A DNA stretch of 64,000 nucleotides from Phalacrocorax aristotelis (Eukaryota > Chordata > Aves > Suliformes > Phalacrocoracidae): positions 63,347,766-63,411,765 of the forward strand of contig NC_134279.1 of assembly GCF_949628215.1 (NCBI RefSeq), read 5' to 3'. A program made the translations under genes and the position numbers. The notes under the pieces are model-generated. The model ran no database searches, had not been told where the DNA came from, and saw only the letters and a list, made by a program, of their open reading frames with translations. Of this stretch, positions 1 through 14,002 are shown piece after piece. Positions within the stretch are counted from its first letter, which is position 1. Every line of letters starts with the position of its first letter.

Positions 1-3000
1 CAGGACCATGTTTATGATCTGGACATTAGCAATAGAGAGTAGAAGCCTTTCAAAAGGGCTTGCATTTCAATCTTTTTCAACTGCAGAAGCTAGTCAGCAA
101 GGCAGCTAATGGCATTAACTCCCTGCAATACAGCTAGGTGTACATGCTAATACATGCTTCTGCAGGTGAGACCTGTACCCAGAGGAAGAACACCAAGGAG
201 CGAGTGAGGCCAGTGAAGTTGAATGGGGAGTGTTTGGGGTTATTATGTGCTGGGCATCAGCAGGACAGCAGGGGCCATTCTTGGCAATGCACCAAGGTAC
301 AAATCCAACCTGGCGAGAGTAACGAAAAAGCATCAAAGGCTTTATCACAAAACCCCCATCCAAATCCTACCCAAAAAGTATCTTGGCATTTGGGAAGGAA
401 ACTTAACATGATACTTGTGGAACAAGTCCTTCTGGGAGCGAGGCTATCATGCTGCACTCTCAGTAAGAATTAATCCTCCCAGCCAAAGCCCGCGTTCCCA
501 GACAGCAAACTGCAACTTTCTCAGAGAAGACGGTGAGTTTGCAGCTATGTGATATGACTTAATACAGAGCCAAAGGGGATGGCACACATTTGACCTATTT
601 TAAAACACAAAGTGTGGAAACAACTCTCAGCAAGAAATATGAGCTTTACTTTCAAGTGCAGGCAGGCCAAAGTAGCCCAATTATTTACCACCCAAGATGT
701 TAAGGAGGAAAATAAGTCTCTCAGCTTCCAGCGTTGTTACAGATTCTCAGAAATATTCATGCCTCTAATTACCAGATGATGTTCCTAATATCCTTCACTA
801 ATGCTCTCCTCTCTCATATTTTTTTCCTGGTCATCAGCAAGCTCAAACAACAAATCCCGTTAACTGACCCCATGTAATACAGCCATGTTTTTGTCTAGAT
901 TGTGTTATGGTATTTTCTTATTTACTCTGGAAATAAGTAATATATTAAAGATAAATTAGTTGGGATCAGAAAAATGCAATGTTAGGAAGAAATAATAAAA
1001 GAACAGATGTGTGTTTAACTTTCAACTCAGCTGTAATTTCATCGTTTCACAAGAGAAAAATAGGCTTTTCCTGCTCTCTCCATCAAAGCAAGCGAACATA
1101 TCACTAATGCAGAAACAGTACATTACAAAGGTACAGAGATTATTTCCCTATTTCTTTAAGCTTGCCCCCAAGAACTCCACATAGAAAAAAAACAAACCAC
1201 ACCAAGTAGAGGCTCCTTTTAAGCATTTTGTCTTAAACATCTCTTTTTTCCCTTGTTTTATTTTTAAACATAGGGAACAATGTTGTTATGTGGTGCATTT
1301 GTTACTTGTACTTTTAAAAAAAAAAAATCAATGGCAACGTCTTTTTTCTTTGTCACAAAGGAACTTGTGCAAGAACCACCTTTCTGTGTATCTGTTAAGC
1401 TTATTGGCCTGGTCATAAAAAAAAAGCAAAATAAAAGCACACATGTCTAATACTAGAACTACCTAAGGTAGCAAGAGCCAGCCAGGAGCCTGCCTCCAGT
1501 GACATATATGAAGATGTCCTTTCACAAAGAGGGAAAGTTTGCTCCCTCTCATCAACAATTTTAATAAGATTCATTGGCTGAGACAGCTATTCGTGCAGAG
1601 CAGTTATGATCCCCTCAGACTTTCAGTGACCTTCCGGGAATTATAAAAGAAGGAATGGATTTCAGTTCCTGGAAAGGAGGAGGGAGAAAGACAAGCCCCC
1701 TATCACAGGGTAAAGGTAAATACTTCAACAGAAAGAGCTCTGTTACAAAAGAATTCCTAACAGCAGGGAAGAAGGCATCAAATCAACTGCTGTCATTTTA
1801 AATAGTTCCTACAAAGGAGGAAATATGCTTTAGTGCAATGAGATATCCAGCAGCAGATTTTTATGTGGCATGCTCAAGAATTAATCTCTACGTTCAACCC
1901 TGCACTACTACAGCTGAGTCAGCATCATTCTTTTAAATGACCTGATTCTATAATCCCATTATTAATATCATGAAAATTACTTTCCTCTTTGCTGTTTTGT
2001 GCTATCAATAGAAAGCCACAGAACCAAAATGCATTAGCTCTCACAGGTCTCCTCCAGGATTATTTGCATCAATGCAAACTGAATTAATCACGGAGACATT
2101 TGAATAAACACCACTTGCATGTTAGTGCCAGAGCTGTGTCAGGAGCTGTGGTTCACTTCTGTACAATGTTGCATTTTATTTTATTTGTGTTATTGTCATC
2201 TGAACCATGCATATTTTATCATTCTCTACAAGGACGATATCTTGCAATCTACATTGTTATTTTTTTCTTATTTCTTGGCATATTATATACACACTGTCTG
2301 CTTTATGTTCCGTAATCACCAAGCCTAAATTTTTAAGTGGCACATGCTTAAATTTATGCTTCGGGGTGGGGGGGGGAGGAATTCATTACAAGAAATCAAC
2401 ATAAAAAACACCAACACAATGGAGACCCCCTTTATTTTTGCAAGATGTTGATTCAACCTTTGATTTGTAGTGCTTTATATAGCTACAGCTTTTAACTGCA
2501 AAGAAGAGAGTCTACTAGGGTACTAGAGGATTGCTTTGATGGCCAGTAAAGTTTACCACTTATTTCTGAGCAGTGCTGTAATTCAAGTGGGCTGCAAATG
2601 TGAAGAGTGAAGTGTTTTAGAAAAAAATAACCATGACAAAACTGACCACTTCTAATCCAACTGAGCTGGTAACCAGTGGGTTCAAGGCAATTTGTGGAAC
2701 CTGCTTAGCAACCTAAACTCTAAAGACTTCAGCTTTTGTAGCAACATATTAGTAAGCATTTTAAATGCTAAAGAGCCTCAGATAGCTAGGGTCAGAACTC
2801 CGATAAAAGTGCTGTACATTTTGTCAGCATATTTATTCTGCAAAATAAATTTAAAAAATAAGTTGCTTCATGAAAGAAAAGCAACCAAAATTCTCACAAA
2901 ACAAAGGACATACTAGGAGCTCATCAAATGTTGTGATTACTGCTGAAAATAATTACATCTCTCTCAGAAATAATGCGTAAATCCATATGGAAGAGATGCG

Positions 3001-6000
3001 ACAGGCACAACAATCGTGATAACAAGCAGTCTTGCATACTTACACACAAAAGCAGGAGTCAAACAAATTACTTGTACTGAAAACAAGTTTAGAAAAATAC
3101 ATTTCTGTCATTGTTAAACATGGTTGAAGCAAGTTTTCAGCTATGAAAGAAAGATATGATTTTCAAGGAGAATTTAGAATAACTAGAGTGCCGCATAGTT
3201 GCCGCAGGCTCTGGAAGAAGGACGGAGGTAGTAGCCACTGTCCCTTCAGTCATCCCCACCACTTCTCTGAGTCCTTCCAACTTCCAGACTGCCTGTTGCA
3301 GCAGTATTGCAGCATAAAAACAGTTTCCCAGAGACACAAAATTTCATGATGCAAAGACCCTCTAAGCAAAACTATGGAAACAATAAAAGAATCATCGTAC
3401 CAGAAATAATAAAACTGGAATAGCAAAAAGCAATAACATATTAAAAACATCCAACCAAACCAAACATTGATGTTCAGTGGGGTAAATATATTCATCTCCA
3501 TCTGAAAGGAGGCAAGACCTATCGTTTATGAGGGGCAAGGCCTTTCATGAAAGTACAACAGCCAATTTACACAAACATTTGACTGGGCTATTTTCTCATT
3601 CATTTTCTTCTGAAATGTTTTTTCTTCTTTGTATGTGGAAAACAATGCTTCACAAAAGTCCACACAAGGAAAAAAATCAAGTATTTAATCCTACCCTGTT
3701 ACTGTACAGCTCCAGTTACCATAACAACTTGCTGTAGCTCTTCTCATAATAGGCTTAGGGTTGCTTGTCCACAAAACCATTTTGTGACTGGAGCTACCGT
3801 TAGTATACTATTTCACATCCATGCAGCCTCTCTGTTGCCAAGAGTAAAATCTATTTCATTTTAAGTGTAAATATAATTCACAATATTTTGAGATTTTATG
3901 GCTAGAAAAGTCAGACTACAGGAAATGTTAGTAATCACATCACTTACCAGTCAACGTGGCACTGGATTCATAATTTAAAAACAAAAAAAAGCCTTTACCT
4001 TACTGGTGCTCATCAAATGCTTCAGCATTTCACTGCGCTTATAATGGGAAATAGACAGTATTTTAAATACATATGTGTATTTGTAGCTGTATTTTCAACC
4101 ATCCTACCAGTTCATTTACACCAAATCTGTAGTTCTTTCATTTTTATATCTTAAAATTAAATGCTATTTAAGCCTAACAACTCTTTCTCAGGTATCTTTT
4201 ATTCCTGTTTTTGAGAAAATACTGCAGCTATGGAGAATGGTTGTGAAATCTACCAAAACCCTGTAGGTAAAGTTGGAAACCTGGTGGGCAATTAGGGGCT
4301 CAAATTTTTTTTTTAGCTCCATTTCACAAAACAGACATTCTTTCATATAATTTATTATTAAATATCCATTTCCCTCAGCCTAATTTTTGTAGGAAGTGTT
4401 TGTACAAAGGCTAAGATGGAGCTTGATGTCAAAGTTCTAGGTTTAAAGGGGGGATTTTAAAAATATCTTTTAGATATTTTGAGCTTTAATAATTCTTTAA
4501 TGAAATTACGCTGTCTTTTCAGGGTAATTATTCACAGTTCCTCTGTGCAAGGGAAAAGGTGTACATCCAACCTAGCCTGCTATTTGGTGTTTCCAGTGGA
4601 GCACATTGGAACAAAGAGCTGGGCAAGTGCAACTCTCAAACATTCCAGGTCTTCTAGACACCTTCTACTGGTGGAGAAGATAATAGATGAAACTAAAAGC
4701 TCCAGAATTTTCTCTCCTGAAGGATAGAATAAACCCTTTTCTCCACAGGACAAATCTAAATGCAGACAGCTCCAAATTTTTCACTCTGCAGAAAGCCTTA
4801 AAACGTCCTTTTAAGCAGGTAATGAACAGGAACTCGTTACTTTGCACCTGTAGCTGATGGTCACAGTCCATGCACACTTCCAACAAAATTTTCTTCCTCT
4901 GGCTCAGCCCCTTGAAGCAGGCTACGCTCCAATCCTGCATCTGGTTTTGGTGTAGCAAGACAAACCAACCCTTACTGATAACAGGCATCTGCCCATTAGA
5001 TCCAAAACCCAATAGCATCTCAAAGTAGAAAAGGAGTGGTACCCTCTAATTCTACAGGATAAATATCACAAGATCTGTGTGAAAGTCTCTGCCCTGGATC
5101 ATGCCTACTTCCCATGTGAGGGAACTCTCAAACACTCACCAAAGTGCATGTGGGAACCAGGTGGGCAGTGGTCCTGAAAAATCCCCCCAGTTCCACTGGT
5201 TTTCCATGCAATTTCCTGTGCTCTGAGACATTTTAACTACCTTGTCAACTGGTACAACAAAATTAGAGTCCATTTGCAGGTTTTTTGTAATTTCTTTGTT
5301 TTCTTTTTAAAGGCATTTCCTAATCCAAATCCTCCCCCACTGAAGTTTATTTCTAAATCATTTGTATCTGCAAAGTTCTTTGAGGTCTTCAGATTTGAGG
5401 TGTGTTATTTTATGAAGCTTGATGTTTAAAGCATTCTTAAATCAAAGTAAACAACATGACATATTTGGACTTAGTTTGATGTGTAAAGACCATTATTATC
5501 TAGTTAGCAATCTCCTCTCAATTGTAAGTATTTTTAAAAGATCACTAAGCAAAAAATTCTGCAGTGTTACAGTCAACGCATACAAGTCATTAGCTAACAC
5601 AGTATCTATCCTTACCTATGGATAGAATTTTGTCTCTTAAATTAACAAGTGATGAAGAGCAGCAAAAATTTTTGCATGTAGGCATCCTAAGTGGTTCTAG
5701 TCTAATTGATTAGCATTTCCTGAGCAGAAGTGGCAGGCTAGCAAACACTACTTTGCTGATGTCAGCTCAGCTCTGACATCAGTAAAGTCCCTGCTACAAA
5801 CTTACAAAGGACAGGTAAGTATAATGAGCAGATTTTTATTTCGGGCCCATTAAAATGCTGGAGATCGCACTGTCAAGTAAAATCAGAAAAATGGATATGA
5901 AAACCAATTATTTCCAACTTTAAATTTTACAATGAAGAAATGTAAACTAAAATAAAAGTGTACTTGAAGTTTCCTTGGAAAAATAGCAGTATCAAAATCT

Positions 6001-8815
6001 TGGAAATTCATTAATGGTACAACATGATCCAGCTTAATATTGCAAATTCTTCAACATGCATAACGAGACAGCAGTCTGTGGAGGGAAATGTAATGTAAAA
6101 GACAAAGAAGAGGTGATGAAATAACATCAGTAGAAACTGAAGGTAACAAGAGCCTTACAATTCTAGTTACCTCCGTAGTTAATAGGTTTCTTGCTGTATA
6201 CAAATTAATGCCTTGTTTCTATTAAAAGACAGATGTGTGATCCATGGCAATCACTAGCCACTAGACAGCCCATTTAGACAAGGGAACAAATAAACATTCC
6301 TTTAGGAACACATTGCAAAAACCAAAACTGTTGTCCAACGCACTGCTTTATAAGAGACAGCCTGAGCACAACTTGCAGGCAGTGTGAGAAGGAACTCCCC
6401 GAGATTTCAGTGCAAGTGCAGCATTTGGAAAAATTAATGGGAGCAGTGAGTTTCTGGCGCAAGGACTGGTGGAAGCCCAAGAGAATTTTAGTTAGGGGTA
6501 GTCTTAGAAGGTTTGGAAATATGCACACACAGAAACTGCTCCTTGTCCAGTAAAGCTAGGCTTTAACATATCTTCTTCATACATCTGTCATACACATGAA
6601 CAGAACAGTGCCAGAAGAATGCTTGCCTCATCTTGACACTCCTCTGAACAAGCCTCAGTGTGGTCAGTCATTTCAAAGAGCAAGAATGCTAAAGGCATTC
6701 ATATCCCGAGATGCTAGAACAGCTATATATCTACAAAAGACCTGAATAACCAGCTGCAAAGCCATATTCAAGGATATGTGTAAAGTCTGCCCTATTGTCA
6801 TAACATGAAAAACATGTTTGACTAAGTGAGCTTATCCTTTATGCTCTTCTAAACACAGGCTTCATGCTGTATCTCTTAACAAGCAGCCGGATATTGCACC
6901 AATTCATAATACTCCGAGTAGCACCACTTGCAAATTACTTCCAAGGAAATGAGTACTTAGGAATTTGTCAGAGACCTGATTAGATGGTGAAATGAATCAG
7001 TGTTAAAACTGCAATAGACTTTGATCAGCTTAAAAATGGCTTGTTTGAACATTTGAAATCATTAGCAAGGTGCGAATGGGAGTGATATAATATAGTGTTG
7101 AGAGGAATTAAATTGGAGTTCATTTTGTAGTGTCTATTGAGTACATTATTTTTATCTGGTTTAGAAACATTGTAATACTTGCATAATAGATGCAACACCC
7201 ATTCTCCTTGAACATTATTACAGATGTCTTTTCAGTAATATTCATACATGTGAAAGCAGCAGTAAAAATAGTATTTGCTCATAACTTGATCTTTCTTTGA
7301 GAGAAAGCTGAAGATTTTGGTGGATCAAATACTTATTCTGCCTTCCAAGCTCTTTAGACATTTATCCAAATATCTACTAAAACAATCAACGTAGATGGAA
7401 AAGAAACCTTAGGACCTAGATCTACAAGGTATTTAGATTGAACTGGTTTAAAAAATCCAACTACACATTAAATGGAATGCAACTTCCTTACAAAATACCA
7501 TTAATCTGGAAGTTGTACCTCCAGTTTCTCCCAAAATGTACAGATTTTTTTTAAATAAAGCCAATTAAAATTAACTTGCTCCAAAGAGATTCCATTCAGA
7601 AAACATAGTGATTAAAGTCCCAGAGTTCTCTCTTATCTATCAAATTTATTTAATATTTTCAATGTGAAACTCTGATGGTTGCCTGCCTATCCTCTTTCCA
7701 GCAGTCCTGCCTCTTCCAATAACAAAATTTTAGAGCTCTCTCATATAATTTTGCAGTAAAGAACAGTTGGAAAATATAGCTGTTTTAATGGTAGCCTGTA
7801 GAAAAATAAGAACATGGAGTGTAGTGGTCTGAAAATTAAGATACATAGCTCAAGAAGTGACCTACTGACAGACAGCACTGTTTTCAAAACCTCATTTTTC
7901 CACATAGTTTAATATCTTCTTTCATTAGAGTTAATCACATTAAGGGCCTGAACCAAACCATTTTAAACTCAACAGCAGTCTTTCTGTTGTTATTAGTAAG
8001 CTTTGGATCAGATACTTAAGCATGGAAGTCTATGTACCTGGAATAAAAAGAGCCATTTAGAAACCAGTAGTAGGACTGGTTTTGTATATGTGATTCACGT
8101 ACAAAAGCAAAAAATACGCAGAAACAGTCTAGTAAAAGGGGTGGTGGGGTGGGGGTGTTAGTTTTTTTCTAATGTCTGTGTTTACCATGAGTCATTTCTA
8201 ACACACAATACTTACCCTTAAATGGACCACTTCAGTCTTTCAAGGAGTTTTCCTCATGGTACCTGCATGTAAGGTATGGAATTAATTTTATCTTCATTGA
8301 TATACAAAAAATTGAGGCATTTACATGTGCGTATAAACAGAAATTCTGCTACAGTAAAGGAAGGTGCTAAGCTAAAACACAAGGTTCATATAACCAACAT
8401 TTTCATCCCCACCTCTTAAATCTCTTGCTTAATCAGGCACTGCTGTGGCATTGTTTCTGTACCATTCCTAGTTAAAAAGCTACAGCTTACTTCAAGGAAG
8501 CATTGGGAGTTCAGACCAGTGGCACCAGCATGTTCCATGGTGGCCATGGATGGACATTCATCCCAAATCAGGGGATAATTGCCTGTTCCTCAAGGTTCTC
8601 TTCCAGGTTCCACAATCAGGTTTTGTTGTTTCTAGGGCAGTACTGACATGGGAATCTGCTTCCACGCATTAACCTGTAGTGGCTCTGCTAACAGGTCAGA
8701 GGAAAGCAGCATATAGACAGCAACCTTTGCTATTTGATGTTGCAAAAGCTCTTCATCTTCAGATAATTTATCCCTTTTACTGAAGCTAAATCCTTAGAAC
8801 AAACATATTAACTAT
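1..8815. other. Non-coding AT-rich DNA, no gene seen
   Basis: No open reading frame here resembles a known protein and none has splice-site-bounded coding structure; the longest is about 117 codons (4,665-5,018, minus) and looks random. The segment contains scattered A or T runs, a G run at about 2,363-2,377 and a short perfect inverted repeat at 5,756-5,782. By known synteny it probably belongs to the gene desert downstream of STIM2, but nothing in the sequence proves that. Confidence 0.6.
5756..5782. repeat. Perfect inverted repeat with CRE-like arms
   Basis: Two 10-base arms (CTGATGTCAG and CTGACATCAG) are exact reverse complements separated by 7 bases. Each arm contains an octamer one base from the palindromic CREB/ATF site TGACGTCA. 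It could form a small hairpin or be a paired bZIP-factor site; it could also be chance. Confidence 0.55.
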
Positions 8816-8956
8816 ACACATGTGCTGGGTTTGGCTGAGAAGGGGTTAATTCTCCTCACTGTGGGGGTCGGCTACCTTTCCAGCTTCCCGCCCTCTGCCG
8901 CGTGGTGGGGGGCTGGGAGGGGCGGGGCCGTGGTGGGGGTGGCTGACCCCGACTGG

Positions 8957-9006
8957 CCAATGGCAGGTTCATTCCATACCATGTGACACCATGACCAGTA
9001 TATTGA
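8957..9006 (+). promoter_or_regulatory. LTR core promoter: CCAAT box and TATA-like element
   Basis: CCAAT lies at 8,957-8,961 within GGCCAATGG, and TATATTGA at 8,999-9,006, about 40 bases downstream. This is the usual U3 promoter layout, and it is followed by a G-rich stretch. Activity is inferred only. Confidence 0.6.
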
Positions 9007-9177
9007 GGGGGGGCAGTGGCAGCGGGGAGGTGGTGCGGTGTCGGGCGGCTGCGGCACGTGCAGTTTGTTTCAGCGGTTCGGTCCCCTCCCCCCTTCCCTT
9101 CCCCCCTCCCCCAGGGCTTTGTGCCCCTCGTTGTTCTCCTTTACATTGCATTTCTGTTGTTGTTGTTTCTTTTAATT

Positions 9178-9183
9178 ATTAAA
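9178..9183 (+). terminator. LTR polyadenylation signal ATTAAA
   Basis: ATTAAA lies about 110 bases before the LTR end, at the same relative place as the ATTAAA at 14,469-14,474 in the second LTR. Conservation between the two copies supports it as the R-region poly(A) signal. Confidence 0.6.
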
Positions 9184-9299
9184 CAGTTCTTATCCCAACC
9201 CACGAGCGTTACCCTTCTGATTCCCTTCCCCATCTACCGGTGGGGGAGTGAGCGAGCGGCTGTGTGGGGCTGAGCTGCCGGCTGAACCACGACAACACA

Positions 9300-12200
9300 G
9301 AATCAATTTCAAATAAATGATGACTTCTGCCCCAATGCCAAGTTTTTACTCGGGAACTTAAATTTTTGTTGTGAGGCATATCAAAAACTGCTGTTCCCCT
9401 CATTAGCACTCCACAGCTATGAAACTATTACTTCTTAGTCAAATCCTGCCTAAAAACTCAGCTTGCTTGAACATGTGATTGTGAGGGACTAAGTCTGTGA
9501 ACTTCTACTAAGCTTCATTCATTCCACTTTTTCAGTCACATATTTTATAAGAGCCACAGAGCATCGTCTTTGTCATGTTTTGTAAAGCACAAAGTACACC
9601 AATAAGCAGTAAAAGCAGTAATAAAAGGTTAAGAAACAGAGTCAATCTAATCAGAAAAAGACATTTTCCCAGCATCATAGGATTTCCAGTATTTTTTCTT
9701 ATTGGTTTTCCCACCTGGAGGACATGGCAACATGGAGGGCAGAGAAAAACAAGGCAATGCAGCTCATGAGTTACCTCTACTTTCCATGAGGCAGCTGAGA
9801 AGAACAAGCTTAAGTTGAATAATTCTAAAACATTCGGCTATGATTAATTTTTCTGAAGCAAAATATTTCATTTTGCCTGTGCAAAATACAGAATTATTTA
9901 ATTTTTTTTTAGATTCTGTAGAAAATTGACCATGTTCAAAAAACAAGAATCACATTTTTCTTCTGCAGATGGCCAAGTAGAAAATAAACCAAGAAGCTTT
10001 TAAATACAATTTGTCCATCCTAAATAGTTTCATGGTTTTGGGGAGTGAGGGTTTTTAATATTATTTTATTTTAAACAATCAGTCCTTCAAGAACATCAAG
10101 TCACTTAAGACAGAACCAGTAGAAGAAAAAGAAAAAACTATTTTCTGCCTTTGTTGGAAGATGGGTAATCAAATAAAAGCCCACAACACTGAAATCAAGA
10201 TGATTTCCGAGAGAGCACTAAATAGAGAGAAGCTCCCAGAGGACCTTACTAACAGATGTGAGTAGTATATTACACCATTGTTATCAGACAAAACTATGCT
10301 CTTTGCTTGTAAATTAAGTTAATGTGTTAGTATCAATACTTAGGGATTTGAATAATAAAACAGATTTCAATTACCAGCACATTCCTATACCTGGTGAGGA
10401 TTGAATCCCTTGTATCAGGATGCATCCTGCAGATAGTATTAACTATTTACAAGTGATTTCCCTGTTCATCTACCTCCACTGCTTGCAAGGTAGCAGGACA
10501 GGAGCAGGGGAGGGAGGGGAAGCCGGCATGGGTACCAGCAACGCTGTTTCTGACAGGCCCCAAGCTGAGCCCCCATGTAGGCTCCCAACACCACCCACCC
10601 ACCTGCACAACAGGGCTAAAAAAAAAAGAAAAATTAGGGCAGGTCTTATAAAAGTCAATTCAAAATATCTCTAGTACTGATCTGAATAGACAATGCAGAG
10701 CTAAGGGCTATAATATGTACATAAGTGGTGAGAAGCAGCACTCAAGGGCCCCAAGTCTGACCCAGTCAAGAGAGAGAGAACAAAAATGCTTCCTCACCTC
10801 ACCTGGTGCAGCCTCACAGCTTGTTTCTGTTCTCCAGTTTGACCCCCATGGGCCTTGCCAGGGGCATTGCAATACATTTGGGCAAGGACCCCTACCCTAT
10901 ATCGCTCCCCGCTGAGCAGCTCCACAGAAAACTTTGCTGTGCCAGATCCAAGTGATGCAAACCAGGGCAGAAGGCTCCACAGTAGAACAAGGAGCATTCC
11001 CCCAGCTCTACAGCAAGAAACAGGAAACTTGTATAATTAGTTAATTTAGACCCTGTAATGAACGTTGGTTTATGTTCTGACATCAAAGAATGTAAGAATC
11101 GTCTAAAACCTGGAAGGCAAATTCACTGTTGGTTCGAACAGCTGACTTCAGTGGCATTCAGCTTGTTTATGCACGCAGCAAATTTGGCCTGCGTGTAGTT
11201 GTTGCTTAATGCTTCTATCAGACAATGCAAAGCAAACAATATTTGGCTTCATCTCACTCTCGGACGATCAACTATTTGCACTCAGGATTTTTTCTTTGCC
11301 CACTAGTTTGAATTTTCCCCCAGCCCAGGCTTTGATGTACCTTTATAAGAGCTGCAAAACACATTTCATGCCAAGGAGCAATTTGCAGGCACAGCACTAG
11401 ACATTTCAGAGCATTGCTAGTTATTCATACAGTATTTTTTGGCAGCTTTTCGAAATATAATACTATAGAACTGTCGTCTCTCACAGTAACAAGTATTTTC
11501 ATGCATTTGTCTTCTCTGTGAAAATAATTTATAATTTTTTCCACAACAGAGAACTCATCCTAGCAATGTACAAATTTTAAATCCTATGGTTAGCTTTTAA
11601 TAGTGCTAATTCTAAAGCAGTCTTAACCAAAGGTATCTTGACATATGTGTACAAAATATCTCTTGCAGGTAACAGAAAGGAGGCAACAAAACAAAAAAGC
11701 CTTACATCCCCCACTGCATGCTTCAGCTGACCTACCTTCCCCCAGGGAAACAATGCAATGCCTGATAAATCATATGCCTGTTGTGAAAACAAAGGCTCAT
11801 CTCTGTTTCTGCTTCTTCTGTACAAAATGTACAAATAAGTACTTTTAACTTGGATAATAATTCCACATAAGAAAAGGTTTCTGTTAAGCAGGCATAAGCC
11901 ATATGTACTTCGTTTACTTAAAACTCCTAAAGTTAGGCTAGGAAGGCTCAGAACTTTGTAATTTTTGAGTGATTTCACGATAAAGATACAGAAATTTAAA
12001 AAAAAATACCTTGCACTCATACTTTACTATGAGCCTATGAACAGCATTACCAGCAAAAGACAAAGCTGTGCATAGTAGCTTTCCTCAATGAGAAGAGTTT
12101 CCATCACAGGCTGGCTTGTGGAACATGAGAGGATGTCTTAGTTTAGTTACCCTTTAACACCCAAATGTACTTCCTACAAAGCTGTCCAAGGACAATTACA

Positions 12201-14002
12201 CCACAGAATTTAAATGCCACTGATATTCAACTACCAGTAATCCATTCCTACAGGCCAAGAGCCACAGGGCACCTTTTCTTGCCTTCTCTCTTTCCTCAGT
12301 TCTACAGGTACATTACTGTTTTCTTAGTTTTTGTTTCACATATCAGGCAGACTTAGCCATTACCCCGAGCTGCATTTTCAATGTAGAAATCAGAAGTCTG
12401 AATCTCATGTTCTGGAAGATATCCACCTCTACTCACCAAATGCTCCTTACCTCATTTACGTTGTCAAAAAATCATCTCATCAGACTTAAAGTCATCCTGA
12501 TATTCTGGCTCTTCAGAAAGTATTAATTCATCCCTGGGGGTTGGGCTGGAAGCATTTCCAGGAGAACCTCTGCAAAAGGCTACCTACAGCAAGTTTTGGC
12601 TCACCAGTACAGGTCTCCTCTGTCCTGGAAGGCAGGTCAGCCCTGCTTATCCAGAAAGGGATGTCTTTCTCCCATCTGCTCCAGCCCCAGAACCTCTTTG
12701 GGAAACAGAGAAAAGGATAACCACTGCCAATTCAGCACTCTGCTCCTGCCCCCTCATGCACCATCCCCAGCTGCCAAGCAATTTGATATTCAGTTGGCAG
12801 CAACCATCTTGTTCTCTCAGAGAAAGTAAACTAATTGCCTTCATTATTACTGTTGTTTCTCATATCCCATTTGTGCTTTGTGCCACTTGGCTCTTTTGAT
12901 CATTCATCTTAAATATACACAGACTTCACTCAATTTAGAATTACCAGTGTTGTATTCTGCAGGTTATTACTCTTTCCAGAAATAAGATTTCTTATAGTTA
13001 GATAGTATTTGGATAAGTAACAAGTCAGAGTCTCCCTTCGCACCTTATTTACTTTTCCCCTCCCTCTACCTATCGGTTAATAAAAAAATATGGATGCAAA
13101 GTGTAAGAAAATCTTGGGAGATAAGAATGACTGCAGAAACATACAGAGAAGCTAAACACCATCACCTAGCAAATCAATAGCAAAGTCGGAAAAACTTCCA
13201 ATCTCTTGATCTAAATCCTAGACAGTCTCAAAAAAACTACTTTATTTCTATCACCTTGGTTTCATTTATGACACATTTCTCATTTCAGTTGCTTGAAATA
13301 CTTTCAACAGTGAAAGAAAAAATACATGACGAGTTCTTCTTTATTTTCACAGTTTAGTTTTAAATTAAAAAGAGCATAGCATGATCCCTAAATCCTTTAT
13401 TTCAAAATTTATGTTTGATTATGAAAGGAGAGATCAAAGGGACAGCAGAAAGTATGGAGGGTTTTTGTTTAAAATGAGGCAATTTTTTAATAAAATGGAA
13501 AGAAAATCCCTACAAGTATTTCTCAACTATAATATGCTAAAGATAGACTTAAATACAAACATTTGGCTCCAATTTGGTGTACAGAATAACAACTACATAA
13601 AAACAACAGTCAAAACCTAAAGGTCCAGTCCTCAGGATCTTCTAATAAAGAAAACTTTACTTTAGGAGCATTTTTGGCCAACTATTTGATGGATGAAAGA
13701 GATACATACACCCAAAATGATCAGAGCAAATAGAACAGCAACCACGTAGCCTTCAAGTTGTCATTTAAGAGACTCAGATAGCAAAAAAATATAGCCAGCA
13801 AGGCAGCTGAATGCACAAGTTATTTCCAGTCTCTTTGCTCATATTAAAGGCTATTTCTCTGTCATAGCAGCAACATTCATTATATTTGGAGCAGTGAAAC
13901 AATGAAAACATCATCACACTGTAATTGGCCTGGGGAAACTGGCATTAGGGCATGTCAATCCTTTCAGTCAAAGGAAGATTGTGGTTCATTCCTCCAGTGA
14001 TC
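9300..14002. other. Non-coding DNA between two LTRs
   Basis: I see no gene. Local GC-richer patches at about 10,480-10,980 and 12,530-12,830 give short spurious reading frames but show no codon structure, splice pattern or known motif. The 147-codon frame at 11,577-12,020 (minus) has no recognisable domain. Confidence 0.6.

Larger units (their letters stand above)
8816..9299 (+). mobile_element. Solo LTR of an endogenous retrovirus, with perfect 5-bp target duplication
   Basis: The LTR itself is 8,821-9,294 (474 bp). It begins TGTGCTGG and ends ACCACGACA, so it has the TG...CA termini of retroviral LTRs, and it is bounded by identical 5-base direct repeats ACACA (8,816-8,820 and 9,295-9,299). 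A 5-bp duplication fits ERVL- or ERVK-type integrases. Inside are a CCAAT box, a TATA-like element and an ATTAAA polyadenylation signal in plus-strand order, which sets the orientation. It is clearly richer in G and C than its surroundings. No internal gag-pol sequence or second LTR is present, so it is a solo LTR left by recombination. It is related to the LTRs at 14,008 and 30,981 through shared ends and a shared GACCCC-ACTG core. The exact family name needs a repeat library. Confidence 0.9.

Noticed and set aside
4665..5018. 117-codon open frame, minus strand
   Set aside because: No domain, no splice pattern, not conserved-looking.
11577..12020. 147-codon open frame, minus strand
   Set aside because: No recognisable motif, no splice context, ordinary AT-rich base use; chance frame.
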